NCBI RefSeq assembly: GCF_015832195.1
Contig: NW_024037374.1
Span: 2,728,001-2,792,000, forward strand
DNA from: Motacilla alba alba
Taxonomy: Eukaryota; Chordata; Aves; Passeriformes; Motacillidae
DNA: 64,000 nt
Reading direction: 5' to 3'
Part shown: in pieces, positions 20,966 through 33,691 of the stretch
Layout of the letters: the number at the start of each line of letters is the position of its first letter
Position numbering within the stretch: the first letter of the stretch is position 1
Made by a program: the position numbers and the translations under genes
Notes under the pieces: model-generated
Databases searched by the model: none
What the model saw: the letters and a program-made list of their open reading frames with translations, nothing else
Told to the model about the DNA's origin: nothing

Positions 20966-21400
20966 GTTTCGGGGTGTCCCAGCGGGCTGCAATGAATCCG
21001 GATAGCCCAGCCCTGCTTGTCACGGCTTGTCTGAGTTCCTAGGCAGGTCTCAGCCACAGGCTGCCTTAGCAAGGTTCAGTGAAATCATCTCTTCAGTGAT
21101 TACCAGCTTATTGTGTGATTTCAGCCCTTAGCTTGCTAGGTGCCGCAGGCAGGCAGGTGCAGGGAGAGAGAGGAGAAGCGCCGTGTGAGGTTCTGCAGGA
21201 AAGTCTTTATTAGGATCTTCTACGAAGGTTCTCAGGGACAGCTCTTCTAACAAGCTGGGCAAAAGTAGCCCTTTATAGAGGTTACAGGGGTTTTAGAAAT
21301 TGTCCAATAGTAAGGGTCAAAGGAAAGTGACCCATAGTCTTACAGAGAGATAAGCAAGGGTCCAAAGGCGGGAGAGAGTGGCTTCTAAGGTCCAGTCATC
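20966..21400 (-). repeat. LTR-like sequence, minus orientation
   Basis: On the minus strand a TATA-like cctctataaaggg (~21269-21281) is followed ~65 bp later by an aataaa-type signal (~21204-21210), the usual LTR spacing. Boundaries are uncertain. It lies just downstream of the zinc-finger gene, in the same orientation. Confidence 0.5.
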
Positions 21401-21627
21401 AGGACTCAGCATTTCCTATCTTAGGCTGCTGAACGCCAGGGAGCCCTTGCAGGCCCTGGGCCTGCTACACAGGAGGACGTGGAGACCACCAGCCAGGTGT
21501 CTTCCCAACAAGGAGCACAGGAAATGTGGGTAATCAGGGCTCTTCCCAACATGGGTCCTCCAATGGGGATGAAGTTGGGGCAGTGCACAAAGCTCTTCCT
21601 GCAGCTGGGGCATTTGCAGGGCTTCTC

Positions 21628-22990
<1,363 letters not shown>

Positions 22991-23049
22991 CTGGGGAAAA
23001 ACAAGGGGTGAGCACATTGAGTTTGACGGTGCCTCTGCCCAAGTCCATC

Positions 23050-23540
23050 TCTAAAAGTCACCGGCCATCTGGGCTCCATAAAAACCTCCCAAACACCAAG
23101 ATTCAGTCCTGAAAATGCCTCCCAGGAGTTCTCCATCTCTGGTCTCTTCCCTTTTGGTGTTTGGGGGTTACGCCCTGTCCCAGCTGCTGGGGGTCACACT
23201 TTTACTGGGGGTCCCCAATCTACTCAGTCTTCACCCTCCCCAGGTTGCTGGGAGTCCCAGGAATACGAAAAGTTCCCCCTTTTCCATCTCCCCACTTAGG
23301 GACACTGGGGGTTTTGGGGTCCCGGGGTCCCTTCTCCCCTTATTGTCTGCTTTGGGGTGCAGGGGCTCCAAGGATTCCCCCCTGCCCCTCTCCAGGCTGT
23401 TGAGGGTCCCCCCTCTCTGGGCTCCCCGCTTTGGGCTCCTGGGGGACACAGGGCTCTGCTCCTCCAGGCTGCCTCTGCCAGCAGCTGCCACCGGGACCCC
23501 TCAGTGTCCCCCCAAGGGGCATTTTCCACTCAGCTTTGCG
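23050..23540. other. GC-rich sequence upstream of the zinc-finger exons
   Basis: It could contain the 5' exon or promoter of the zinc-finger gene. No clear donor follows the ATG at 23136. Frames on both strands overlap and show no motif. Confidence 0.35.
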
Positions 23541-25490
23541 CTGACATCATACTGGGATCATACTGGGATCATACTGGGGGCAGCTGGGCCCATGCTGAGG
23601 CAGACTGCAATCACACTGAGGGAGACTGGGATCACTCTGGGATCACACTGGCAGTGAGTAGGAGCCTCTGGGGGGCAATTGAGACCATGCTGGGGACAAA
23701 TGGGATATAGTGGGAGCCAGTGGGATCATGCTGAGGGTGACCAGCAGCAGCTGTGAGCCACTGGGATCATGCTGGGAGCAACTGGGAGGAACTGGGAGTG
23801 ACTGGGTGCATGCTGAGCGTGACTGGAAGCAACTGGGCTTATACTGGGATGAACTGGGATTGTGCTGGAGGTGACTGGGATCATACTGGCACTGTGAGTG
23901 CAACTACACTGAGGCTGACTGGGAGTGCTTGTGAGCAAATGGGATCAGGCTGGAAGGAACTGGGAGTGACTGGGAATATGCTGGGAGGAACTGGGGTACA
24001 CTGGGAGAAACTGGGAGGGACTGGAACAAAAGTGAGGGTGAAAGGGAGCAACAGGAACCATGTGGGGCACAACTGGTTCATCCTGGCAGTGACTGGGAGC
24101 ACACTGGTGTCATCTCTGGATCATACTGGGAGGGACTGGACCAATACTGGGAAGGTCTGAGAGTGACTGGGAACACACCATGCACATCATCCCTGTACTG
24201 GGCCTGACTGGGAGCAACTGGGAGCACGCTGGGAGCAAACGGCATCATACTGGGACTGACTGGGCTGATCTAGCGGAAGGGAACTGGGACCATACTGGGA
24301 GCAATTGGACATAACTGGGGTTATACTGGGACCATACTGGGAGCGATTGGACATAACTGGGATTATACTGGGACCATACTGGGAGTGATTGGAAGTTACT
24401 GGGATTATACTGGGACCATACTGGGAGTGCTGGCATGTGACAAGGATCATACTGGAGGTAACTGGGCTCATATTGGTGTAGAAAGGGAGCACCTGGGATC
24501 ACACTCTGGGCTGCTGGGAACAACTGAGAGAAACTGGGATCATGCTGCAAGCAAGCTGGAGGAACTGGGAATGACTGGATGCATGCTGGAGGCAACTGGG
24601 ATATACTGGGTGTGACTGGGATCATACTGGGATAACAAGCACCTTACTGGGACCACTGGAAGTGTCTGGAAATGACTATGAACATGCTGAGGGCAACTGG
24701 GATATACTGGGAGTGCCTGTCACCATACTGGGGATGACTCAGAACACACTGGGAACAATGGGAACCATGCTGAGGAGAACTGGGACCCTATGCTGGGAAC
24801 TGAGGACAACTGGGAGTGACTGGAAACATGCTGGCAACAACTGGGATATACTGGGAGAGACTGGGAGTCACAGGGATCATACTGGAGGCTACTGGGGTCA
24901 TGCTGGCATTGACAGGGAGCAACTGGGATCACACTGGGGATCACTGGGATCATACTGGGAGTGACTGGGATCATACTGGGATGATAGTGGGTGTCAATAG
25001 ACCCTGACTGGGGATTACTGGGAACTACCAGGCCCATGCTGGGAGCTCCCTGCACACACACTGGGAGGAACTGGGAGCAACTGGGAATGACAGGATGCAT
25101 GCTGGTGACAACTGGGATGGACTGGCAGTGACTGGGATAAAACTGGGGGCAGCTGAACCACGCTGAGGTAACTGGGAGTGCCTGGCAATGACTATGAGAA
25201 TGTTCAGGGCAACTGGGATATACTGGGAGTGCCTGAGACCATGCAGGGGACTGGGACCACACTGGGAGCCACTGGGAATGTGCTGGGGGCAACTGGGACC
25301 ACGCTGGGGGTAACTGGGGCTCTGCTGGGAGAGACTGGGATCATACTGGGATCACACTGGGAGTGACTGGGACTATACTAGGGGCAGCTGGGAGAACTGG
25401 GAACACATTGGATCAAAGTGGGAGCAACTGGGAGCATGCTTGGGCCAAACTTCATCATAATGGGGAATGACTGGGAGCACCGGGGCTCAT
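23540..25490. repeat. ACTGGGA minisatellite (family M3), array 1, ~1.95 kb
   Basis: Long run of drifting units such as actgggatcatactgggagtg. Frames in it encode repetitive Trp/Asp/His- or Ser/Gln/Pro-rich peptides with no real homology. Confidence 0.9.
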
Positions 25491-26110
25491 GCTGGGAGCA
25501 GCCCCTGCCGGCCCCGGCAGCCCCGAGCCCCTTTCCCGGCCATGCCGCCCCTCCAGCCCCAGCACCCCCCAGTGCCGGGGTGCCGGCAGTGCCAGGGGTC
25601 CCCCCCTCTCGGGGTCCCCCTTTGGCTTCTGGGGCTCTCCTCTCTCCAGCCTCCCGCTCAGGGAAGCCGCGGCTCTCCTGGGGCTCCCCAAAACCAGTGT
25701 CCCCCCGCCGGGGCTCTGCCGCCACTGCTGCCCCCACCGGGACCCCCCAGAAACACCTCCCGGGGACCCCCCGATGTCCCCCCGAGGGCCATCTGCGGCT
25801 CGGCTCTGGAGCCCTGAGAGCTCCAAACATCCCCCTCAAAAGACCCCAACCCCAGGCACCCCCGGGATATTTGGGGCGAGCTCCCCCTCCCCGGGCACCT
25901 GGGGATGGGGGACGATGCTCCCGGGGTGCTGCGAGCTCAGGCAGCGCCGGAGCCGCGCGGTTCCCCGTCCTCTCCTCCTGCTGCTTCTGCTGCCGCTCCG
26001 CCTCTTCCTCCCTCCCTCCTCCTCCTCGCCCGCTGCCGGAGCCCTCGCAGCCCGCGGGAGCGGCGGGGATTGAGCCGGGACGGGCCGGAACGCAGAGAGG
26101 GCTGGGGGGA
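25490..26110. promoter_or_regulatory. CpG-rich island-like segment
   Basis: High G+C with many CpG and cggggt/cccgg strings, between two M3 arrays. Long frames on both strands reflect composition. It may be the 5' end or promoter of a zinc-finger paralogue whose coding exons are absent. No start codon with recognisable protein was found. Confidence 0.4.
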
Positions 26111-26740
26111 TGCCAGGAGTGGGAGGGACTGGGCTGTGCTGGGATCATCCTGGGATCATCCTGGGAGTGAGCAGGAGCAGCGCGATGGCTCCAGCGCTGG
26201 GGCTGGGGGCGCTCAGGGGGGAGAGGGACCCCTCTGCTCCCCTTATCCTGCACAGGGACCCCCTGGATCCCCCATTTCCGAACATCAGGAGCCCCTGCTC
26301 CCCTTTTCCCGGCCATCCCATGGCTCCCAGCCTCCAGACTTCCCGTGTGCCTGACCCTGGGACGCCCTGGAACGCCTTGGACCCCCATTCCTGCCTTTCC
26401 CAGCCCTCAGCCCCACCTTTGTGACAAAACCAGAGACCCCCTGAACTGCCCCTTCCCGAACACCCGGGGTGTCCCCACCCTGGTACCCCCTTGTTGGGAA
26501 ACCCTGGACTCCCCTTTCCTGGGCTCAAGGACCCCCTGGAACTCCCTTCTACCTCTCCACATCCCTTCCCTGCCATTTCCATGACCCTGAGACCCCCTGC
26601 GCCCCCATTCCTGAGAACTGAGACACCCTTTACCCCTCTGTCTGGCACTGAGACCCCCCCCCTGCACCCCCTTATCCAGCACCAACACAACCTTTTCCCA
26701 TTCCCCGCCTCTCCCGGTACTATCCCAGTCACTTCTTTTA
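26110..26740. other. Gene-free pyrimidine-rich stretch
   Basis: Many ctggaacccc-type short repeats. Frames on the minus strand are Gly-rich and low in complexity. Nothing assignable. Confidence 0.45.
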
Positions 26741-27205
26741 TGTTTCTTCCGTTATTCCAGTCACTCCCAGTCTCTCCCAGTATATCCCAGTTGTCCCCAA
26801 TGTGTTTCCACTCACTCCCAGTTGCTCCCAGTAGCTTCCAGTATGATTCCAATTGCTCATAACCACTCCCAGTCACCTCCAGCATGATTCCAGTTACTTC
26901 CTGTATATCCCAGTTGCCCCAACATGGTCCCAGTTGCCCTCAGCCTGCTCCCAGTCACTTCCAGTATGATCCCAGAATGACCCCAGTCACTCTCAGTGTG
27001 GTGCCAGTTGCTCCCAGTATGATCCCATTTGTCCCCAGCATGGTCCCATCTCTTCCCAGTGTGATCCCAGTTGCCTCTAGCACACACCCAGTCCCTCCCA
27101 GTATGATCCTACTCTGATGCCATCATGATCCCAGTTGCTCCCAGCTTGGTCCTAGCTGCTGCCAGTTGCTCCCAGTCGGATCCCAGTTGCTCCCAGTGGC
27201 CCCTG
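26740..27205. repeat. ACTGGGA minisatellite (family M3) in reverse orientation, array 2
   Basis: Units such as tcccagtatgatcccagttg, the reverse complement of array 1. Confidence 0.88.
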
Positions 27206-29080
27206 TGTTATGGTTTGGAATGGGAGGAAATTTTGGGAAGGTTTTTGTGTATCTGACAGTCTGTTGAACTGCTGGAAAGCTAGACACACTTTTGTGAAAC
27301 ACACATGTTAAAGATGAAAAAATTTGGAAGCTCTTTTTTCCTCTGTTGGTCGGCAGGGAGGTGGTGGGTTTCGGCTTCGGCTCTGTGTCTCGGCTGGGCT
27401 GGGCTGGGCTGGGCAGTCCTGCTGCGGGCTGGGCTTCTCTTCTGTTTTCTGGGCTGCTTGCTGGCTTCTCTCTCTCTGGGCTCTGCTTTGGCCGGGCTGG
27501 GCTTCAGCAGCTGCCAGGCAGGAAGACAGGGGAGGCTGCGGAGCTTGAGCCAGAGCAGGGCTGGCTGCGGCTGTGAAGATCTTGCTGCCAGGCTGCTTCT
27601 TCTCAGCGTGGCTGAGACCTGTAGCTGTAGACCAGACTTCTGTAGCTGGTGTAGAAAACTAAAAACTAACTATAAAGCTGATCTGAACACAACTTAGCCA
27701 CAGCTTTCTGTTGCAAGGTATTGGTGGGTTAGGTAGGCTTCAGGTGTGATGGTAACTTTTTCAGGACTTCAATCTTCTTTTGAGTGAGAGAAAAGAACAA
27801 AATGCAAGTGTATGAAAAACAACATGAAGACATTAAAGTTAATAAAGGAGAAGTCTTAGATGGCAGGGGTGAGAAGATGCTTTGTTTTTAGAGCTGAAAT
27901 CTTCTTGTAAGCTATAAAGAAAATATTCTTTTTCCTTGTAACACATAAAATCATAAGGAGATGAAAGTGTTGTAATTGAGATCAAGTAAAGGCTTCTATG
28001 TTAAAGTAAGCAGATGTTAAAATAGCTGTAATCCCATGAGAAGTTTGAACAGAGAAAGAGAGAAGAGTACGCTTGTGCTTCTAAAAAAAGAAGTTCTCTG
28101 TTCCCAAAGATGAAGATGATTTTAGAGATAGATAATGAGAACTTTTGCCTTTAAACGGCTCATCTTTAAAACAATACCCCATAAATCAACATAGCTGTGG
28201 ACAAGCTGTGGAAAGGCTTGTAGAAATAAGAAAGATTTCAGGATAGCAAGGTTCTTCGGGCAGCTGTTATTCGTGACAAACTTAAGAACCACAAGAAAAC
28301 TCTTTTTTCCTCTTGTAGAAAAGCCTCCATAACTTTAACAAGAGGGACTTCTCTCCCTAAGTGAACTTAAAAAAGACTATTTTAGAGGTAGTAAACTTGA
28401 TAGTAAAAGGTTTTAAAATCATAGAAAATTCGGGGAGTTAGAAAGAAAGCTAGGCTTAGTGGGCCCTGGGAAAATGTTAAAAGTAGGCTCTGAGAAATGT
28501 TAGGCCTTGTGTTTGCCAGATCATGTGAAATTGCACCTGTGTAACCAGTATATAATAAATGATATAATTGTTAGATGTGAAGATTTTTTGGTAATTAAAT
28601 ATAATTATTGTTTAATCATAAGAAGAATCATGAGAAAACTACGTTAGAAGTTTGAGGGGGACTATGAGAAGCCCATGCTTGGATGAAATCAATGTATAGA
28701 ATAGAACAATGTAAGTTTAATAATTAATATGAAAGTTATATAATGATAGAATATAAAAACATGTTCATCCCGAAGCCATGTCAGAGTCAGATTTGGGTCT
28801 GTACCCCTGACACCCAGAGCTCTTCAATAAAAGCACCTGCATATAATCATTCTGTGACTGTGTTTCTGAATGCTAACAAACTGACTAGCAATCTTAAGAT
28901 TAGTTCCTTTAGATTGTCAGTGAGAAAGAAAAAGGCTTGGGGAGAAGTATTCTGAAAAGTTTGTTCTGATTCTTACTACCTTTTCTTTTTTCTATTTAGT
29001 TATTTTTAATAAAATTTTTCTTTATACCCTTTTAAAGTTTTAAGCCTGCTTTACCTTTCTCTTAATCCTATCTCACAACA
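27206..29080 (+). repeat. Long LTR-like or non-autonomous retroelement inside an M3 array
   Basis: Starts TGTTATGG and ends CACAACA, giving short TGTT/AACA inverted ends. Polyadenylation signals aataaa occur at ~28827 and ~29008. AT-rich in the second half. M3 repeats lie on both sides, so it probably inserted into them. No matching target duplication was seen and the right edge could be as far as ~29230. Confidence 0.45.
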
Positions 29081-29229
29081 AAAAATAAGTGTATTAACCA
29101 CTGTAGTTGTGGTTTTAATGTAACCAATGTAACCATTGTAATTAACCAACACCGAAGCCACCACATTCTTTAGTACATTAGCCAAAAAAAAAAATCTCAA
29201 AATTAGAGAAATCCTAAATTAGCAATCCA

Positions 29230-29775
29230 AAACCCCTGCATCCTAGCACAGACCCAGTCACTCCAAGTATGATCCCAGTATGAATCCACTATGATCCCAG
29301 TCTTCCCCAGCATGGTCCCAGTCAATCCCCGTTGCCCCCAGTGCAGGCTCAGTGACTCCCAGTCGCTCTCACTGTGTTCCCAGTCACCCCCAGTATGGTT
29401 ACAGACACTCCCAGTCAATCCCAGTTGGTCCCACTGTGATCCCTGTTGCCCCAGTTCTGGCCCTGCTGAGTCCCAGGGTGCTCTGATCCTGCTCCCACTG
29501 GTCCCAGTCCTGGCCATGATGTGTCCCGGTGTATCCCTGTGTGTCCCGGTGTCCCAGTGTATCCCAGTGTCCCAGTCCATCCCAGCCTGTCCCAGTCTGT
29601 CCCAGTCCCTTCCCTTCCCTGGGAGTGACTGGGATCATACTGGTGCAAAGTGGAACCTTACTGGGCCAAGTGGATGTGACTGGGAGTGACTGTGAGTATG
29701 CTGAGGGCAACTGGGATGTACTGGGAGTGTCTGTAACCATACTGGGGGTGACTGGGAACACACTGAGAGTCCCAG
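29230..29775. repeat. ACTGGGA minisatellite (family M3), array 3, switching orientation
   Basis: Units are in tcccagt orientation to ~29620, then in actggga orientation. Includes a gtgtcccagtgtatcc sub-repeat near 29520-29600. Confidence 0.85.
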
Positions 29776-29789
29776 CAGGTCCAAGGATA

Positions 29790-30060
29790 CCATGGTGACA
29801 CTAGGGAACCTCATGGAACCCAGGGGATCATTGTGGCACCACTGGAGCCCATGGAACCAAGGGGCCATGGTGACACAGCGGGGCTGCATGGAGCCCAGAG
29901 ACCATGATGGCTCTGTGGGGCCTGATGGAACCGTGGAGACCATTGTGACCCTTCAGGGCCTCGTGTCACCAAGGGGGCATTGTGACACCTCAGGGCCTCC
30001 TGGAAGCAAGGGACCATTGGAACACTGTGGGGCTCCATGGAACCAAGGGAACATGGAACA
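29790..30060. repeat. 37- to 43-bp minisatellite (family M2), array 2
   Basis: Units with catggaaccaaggggcca and ttgtgacac in the orientation opposite to array 1. Confidence 0.8.
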
Positions 30061-30149
30061 GGTCTGGCTGGCTTGGCCTCCCAGGGGCCACCTGACTGGT
30101 CTGGCTGATCTTGGGATGTCAAGGGCTGCCTCTCATCAGCTCCTGGAGC

Positions 30150-30640
30150 ACTGGGGCTCCGTGCTTTCCTTGCTATGGAAAAGAACTGCCCTTCTCTTCT
30201 AAGTACCCATGGCCGGAACTGGGATTTCACCTCCAAATTTCTTTATATCCAGAGATTTTTCCCATAGGAATATGGCCAGGACAAGTCTGTCTGGCAGCAG
30301 TTTCAGGAGGGTCAGCTCTCATCTGTCCCCAAAACACTTGGGAATGCTCCATGCTTTCCTTCCTATCGGAAAGAACTGTCCTGCTTCTCCAGGCACCCAT
30401 AGCTGAAATTGGGCTCCCACCTCCAGAATTCCCTGTATCCAAAGACTGCTTCCAGACAAAATCTGCCATTGCTGACAAGTCTGGCTGCCCTTGGCCTAGT
30501 GAGGCTCTCCCCTGCCTTTCAAACACTGGGGCTCTGTGCTTTCCTTCCTGTGGAAAAGAACTGTCCTTCTCCTCCAGGTGCCCATGGCCAGAATTGGCTT
30601 CCACCTCCAACATTCCCTGTTGTGACACACTGGAGGAGAT
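30150..30640 (+). repeat. ~187-bp tandem satellite (family M4), array 2
   Basis: Unit starts recur at about 30161, 30351 and 30536 (spacing 190 and 185), each with a tgctttcctt string followed by a gccatggccagaatt-like string. Confidence 0.82.
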
Positions 30641-31440
30641 TGCTGACTTGAAACATTTTGTGTGTGTGGGGAAAGAAGGGGCAGGTCCAGCCTTGCCCTG
30701 CCCTGGAACCCCAGCACTGCCCTGCCCTGGAACCCCAATGCCCCCAGAGCCTCTATCCCAGCCCAGCAGTGTCTGCCAGGCCCTGGCACAGCACAGGCAA
30801 TGCTCCACAGCCACCTCTGCAGCCCCCAGCCCAGCTCCTGAGGGACCAAATGAGCCCAAGCCCCACCTGGGGGAAGGGCCCAGGAAGACCAAGGGGTATT
30901 GAAGGCAGAGCACAAGGCAAGCACACATCTTGACCCTACCTCCTCTTGGAATTTCCATCTGAACACTGCTGGGATCCAGGAGTTGGTAGCTCTGTGTGTG
31001 TGCTTCTCTGAATCTCTTTTTGTCCTTCTCTCTTTATAATTCCCTCTTCCTGCAAATTTTGAGTAACTTAAAATGGAACAGCCCTAAAGTTTGGCAGTTG
31101 AATGGCCCAAGTTAATGTTTCAAAAAGTGTTTTTTGTTTATTTTGTTATTCTCTGAAAGCACCCTTGGAGCAGTTGCACAATGAGCCCTGGGCCTCCTGT
31201 TCAGAAGCTCCAGCAGCCCAGGTGCCTCAGCTTCTCCTGCCAGCCCCAAAGCCCATCCTGTCAGTCCTGCAGAGCCTCTGCAGCTCCTCCTCATTGCCCA
31301 CAACAGGGAGCCCCACAGGCAGACACAGCAGCCCAGATGGGCTCCCCTGGCCTGGGGTGCCTCTGGCAAGGGAGCAGCAGGAGGCACTGCAGGAGCCTGC
31401 AGACAATTGCTGCAGCACTTGGAGGATGATCCTGCTCCCC
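30641..31440. other. Gene-free GC-rich stretch
   Basis: 30.65-30.96 kb matches 51.08-51.40 kb and the reverse of 16.1-16.35 kb. The rest has no recognised homology. Short frames only. Confidence 0.5.
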
Positions 31441-32699
31441 AAGGGCCGTTCCCATGGTGCCAAGTCAGGAACTGCAATGGGGAGTGGGGCCAGAGAGGAA
31501 AGGGCAAACAGGGATGGGCTGTTTGCAGGGGAGGGAACAGGGCTGGGCAATTGGAAGAAATCTGGATCAGGAAAGAGGAAAGGAAGTAAAGGTGAAGCCA
31601 AGGAAATGCTCAGGGCAGTTTGGGGGTGGCTGCCAGGCAGCCCTGGCTCTGAGCAACAGCGTCTGCAGTGGGACAGGAAACTCCCAGCTGATGGGAACAA
31701 ACTTTCTGGCTGGCTGCAGAGGCCAGGACAAAGCTGAGTGGTTTCCCTGGTGTCCCCCAGCCCTTGCTGGCCTCAGGGGCTGATGGCATTTGTGCTCCCT
31801 CAGGTTCATGTCCCCACAGCAGCAGCATGGGGGTGCTCCCGCCTGCTGTGTGCAATGCAAACAGGGGCTCCTGAGCCAGGGCTGCCGTGCCTGTGCCTGC
31901 AAGGATGCGGCACCTGTGTGAGCTGGGGGAGAGGCCAGGGCTGCAGAGGGGGGATGGTGTTGGCAGCTCCATGAGGACACTCTGGGACACTGCCCTGGGC
32001 TGTCCAGCGCACTGGGGATGGATCAGCCCCTGCTCTGCTGCTCCTTCCCATCTCCCCCAGGGCCCTTGCAGAGCCCCAGCCATGCTGGTTGCCCCCAGCC
32101 TGCCCACGGCCACCCTGGGGCTGCTCACGGGCGTTTTCTGTGCTCAACATTGGCCTGGGTGTGTTCTTGAGAGAGCCTGGGCAAGGAGGCTGGAGCCCCC
32201 AGGCCCTGGCCTGAGGCGTCAGCGCTGCCCCAGCAGTGCCCATGGCCTGTCCCTGCTGCAGCCCCGGCACTGCCACCCCCAGCACTGTGCCCGGCCCCGA
32301 GAGCACTCAGGCCCTACAGCAACACCAGGGCCACCAGGGCAGCGGGGCAGGGCCACGGCAGCAGCACTGGCAACACCAAGTGCTGCTGCTGCTGGGCACA
32401 GCTGCTGGGCCAGCACTGATCTGCCCCCAGCTCTGCACACAGACATTGCTGCTGCAGCTCCAGAGGAGGCAACAAAAGGGCATCTCTGCAGAAGACTTTG
32501 CTGGGAGATCCTTTAGTTCCTTTAAAGCCACTTAGAGTGCAGCCCCTCATTGACACAGTGTGTGGCCACAGGGAAGGTAGAGAGAAATAAAATGAGAAAT
32601 GGGATAAACACTGATATTTCTTTGTAGACAACACTGAAAAGGTAAAATAAAGAAAAAGAACCTCCAAAATGAAACCAACAAGAAGTATCAAAGATGACT

Positions 32700-32705
32700 T
32701 TTATT
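32700..32705 (-). terminator. Polyadenylation signal of OR1
   Basis: AATAAA on the minus strand, ~30 nt after the stop codon. An equivalent signal lies at the same place after OR2. Confidence 0.6.
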
Positions 32706-32735
32706 AAAAGTGATTTACAGAAATAGGTCAGCAGT

Positions 32736-33668
32736 TTAATGTTCCTGAAAGCATCCAGTCATCATTGTCCACACTGCAGCCTTGAGCTCCTGGTTCCTCA
32801 GGCTGTAGATGAGGGGGTTCAGGGCTGGAGGCACCACCAAGTACAGAACTGACACCACAAGATTGAGGGATGGGGAGGACATGGACTGGGGCTTTAGGTA
32901 GGAAAATGTTGCAGTACTGATTAACAGGGAGAGCACAGCCAGGTGAGGGAGGCAGGTGGAAAAGGCTTTGTGCCGTCCCTGCTCAGAGGGGATCCTCAGC
33001 ACAGCCCTGAAGATCTGCACATAGGAGAAAACAATGAACACAAAACAGCAAAATACCATACAGGCACTGAAAACAATGAGCCCAAATTCCCTGAGGTAGG
33101 ATTTGGAGCAGGAGAGCTTGAGGATCTGTGGGATTTCACAGAAGAACTGGCCCAGGGCATTGCCCTGACACAGAGGCAGGGAAAATGTATTCGCCGTATG
33201 CAGCAGTGAATAGAGAAAGGCACTGGCCCAGGCAGCTGCTGCCATGAGGGCACAAGCTCTGCTGCCCAGGAGTGTCCCGTAGTGCAGGGGTTTGCAGATG
33301 GACACGTAGCGGTCGTAGCACATGATGGTCAGAAGGAAATACTCTGCTCCAATGAAGAACAGCAAGAAAAAGATTTGGACAGCACATCCTGTGTAGGAGA
33401 TGGTGCTGGTGTCCCAGAGGGAATTGTGCATGGCTTTGGGGACAGTGGTGCAGATGGAGCCCAGGTCAGTGAGGGCCAGGTTGAGCAGGAAGAAGAACAT
33501 GGGCGTGTGCAGGTGCTGGCCGCAGGCTACGGCGCTGATGATGAGGCCGTTGCCCAGGAGGGCAGCCAGGGAGATGCCCAGCAAGAGGCAGAAGTGCAGC
33601 AGCTGCAGCTGCCGCGTGTCTGCCAATGCCAGCAGGAGGAAGTGGCTGATGGAGCTGCTGTTGGACAT
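32736..33668 (-). CDS. Olfactory receptor OR1, avian gamma-c / family 14-like
   Basis: An intact 310-residue seven-transmembrane receptor, the normal length for the family. It is expected in the ciliary membrane of olfactory neurons, coupling odorant binding to a Golf-type G protein. The start at MSNSSS was chosen because it gives an N-glycosylation site (Asn-Ser-Ser) and normal N-terminal length; the frame is open 34 codons further up, beyond the splice acceptor. Motifs: GNGLIISAV (TM1), PMFFFLLNLALTDL (TM2), MCYDRYVSICKPLHY (end of TM3), KAFSTCLPHL (TM6), PALNPLIYSLRN (TM7). The conserved loop cysteines are present. No disabling mutation is visible. Ligand unknown. The first 86 residues are identical to OR2; of the remaining 224 about 42 differ. 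Confidence 0.95.
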   Translation of the reverse strand: MSNSSSISHFLLLALADTRQLQLLHFCLLLGISLAALLGNGLIISAVACGQHLHTPMFFFLLNLALTDLGSICTTVPKAMHNSLWDTSTISYTGCAVQIFFLLFFIGAEYFLLTIMCYDRYVSICKPLHYGTLLGSRACALMAAAAWASAFLYSLLHTANTFSLPLCQGNALGQFFCEIPQILKLSCSKSYLREFGLIVFSACMVFCCFVFIVFSYVQIFRAVLRIPSEQGRHKAFSTCLPHLAVLSLLISTATFSYLKPQSMSSPSLNLVVSVLYLVVPPALNPLIYSLRNQELKAAVWTMMTGCFQEH

Positions 33669-33691
33669 TTCCTGGGGCTGGCCATGGGGAT
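33669..33691 (-). other. 5'UTR part of OR1 coding exon, splice acceptor and upstream ATG
   Basis: The minus strand has a polypyrimidine tract and acceptor (tttctttttttacag) ending at 33692. The UTR contains CCATGG, an upstream ATG in strong context 17 nt before and out of frame with the receptor start. OR2 has GTG at that place. Confidence 0.6.

Noticed and set aside
25378..26388. 336-codon minus-strand frame
   Set aside because: Gly/Arg/Pro-rich, equally long frames on the other strand, and no motif. Explained by GC-rich composition.
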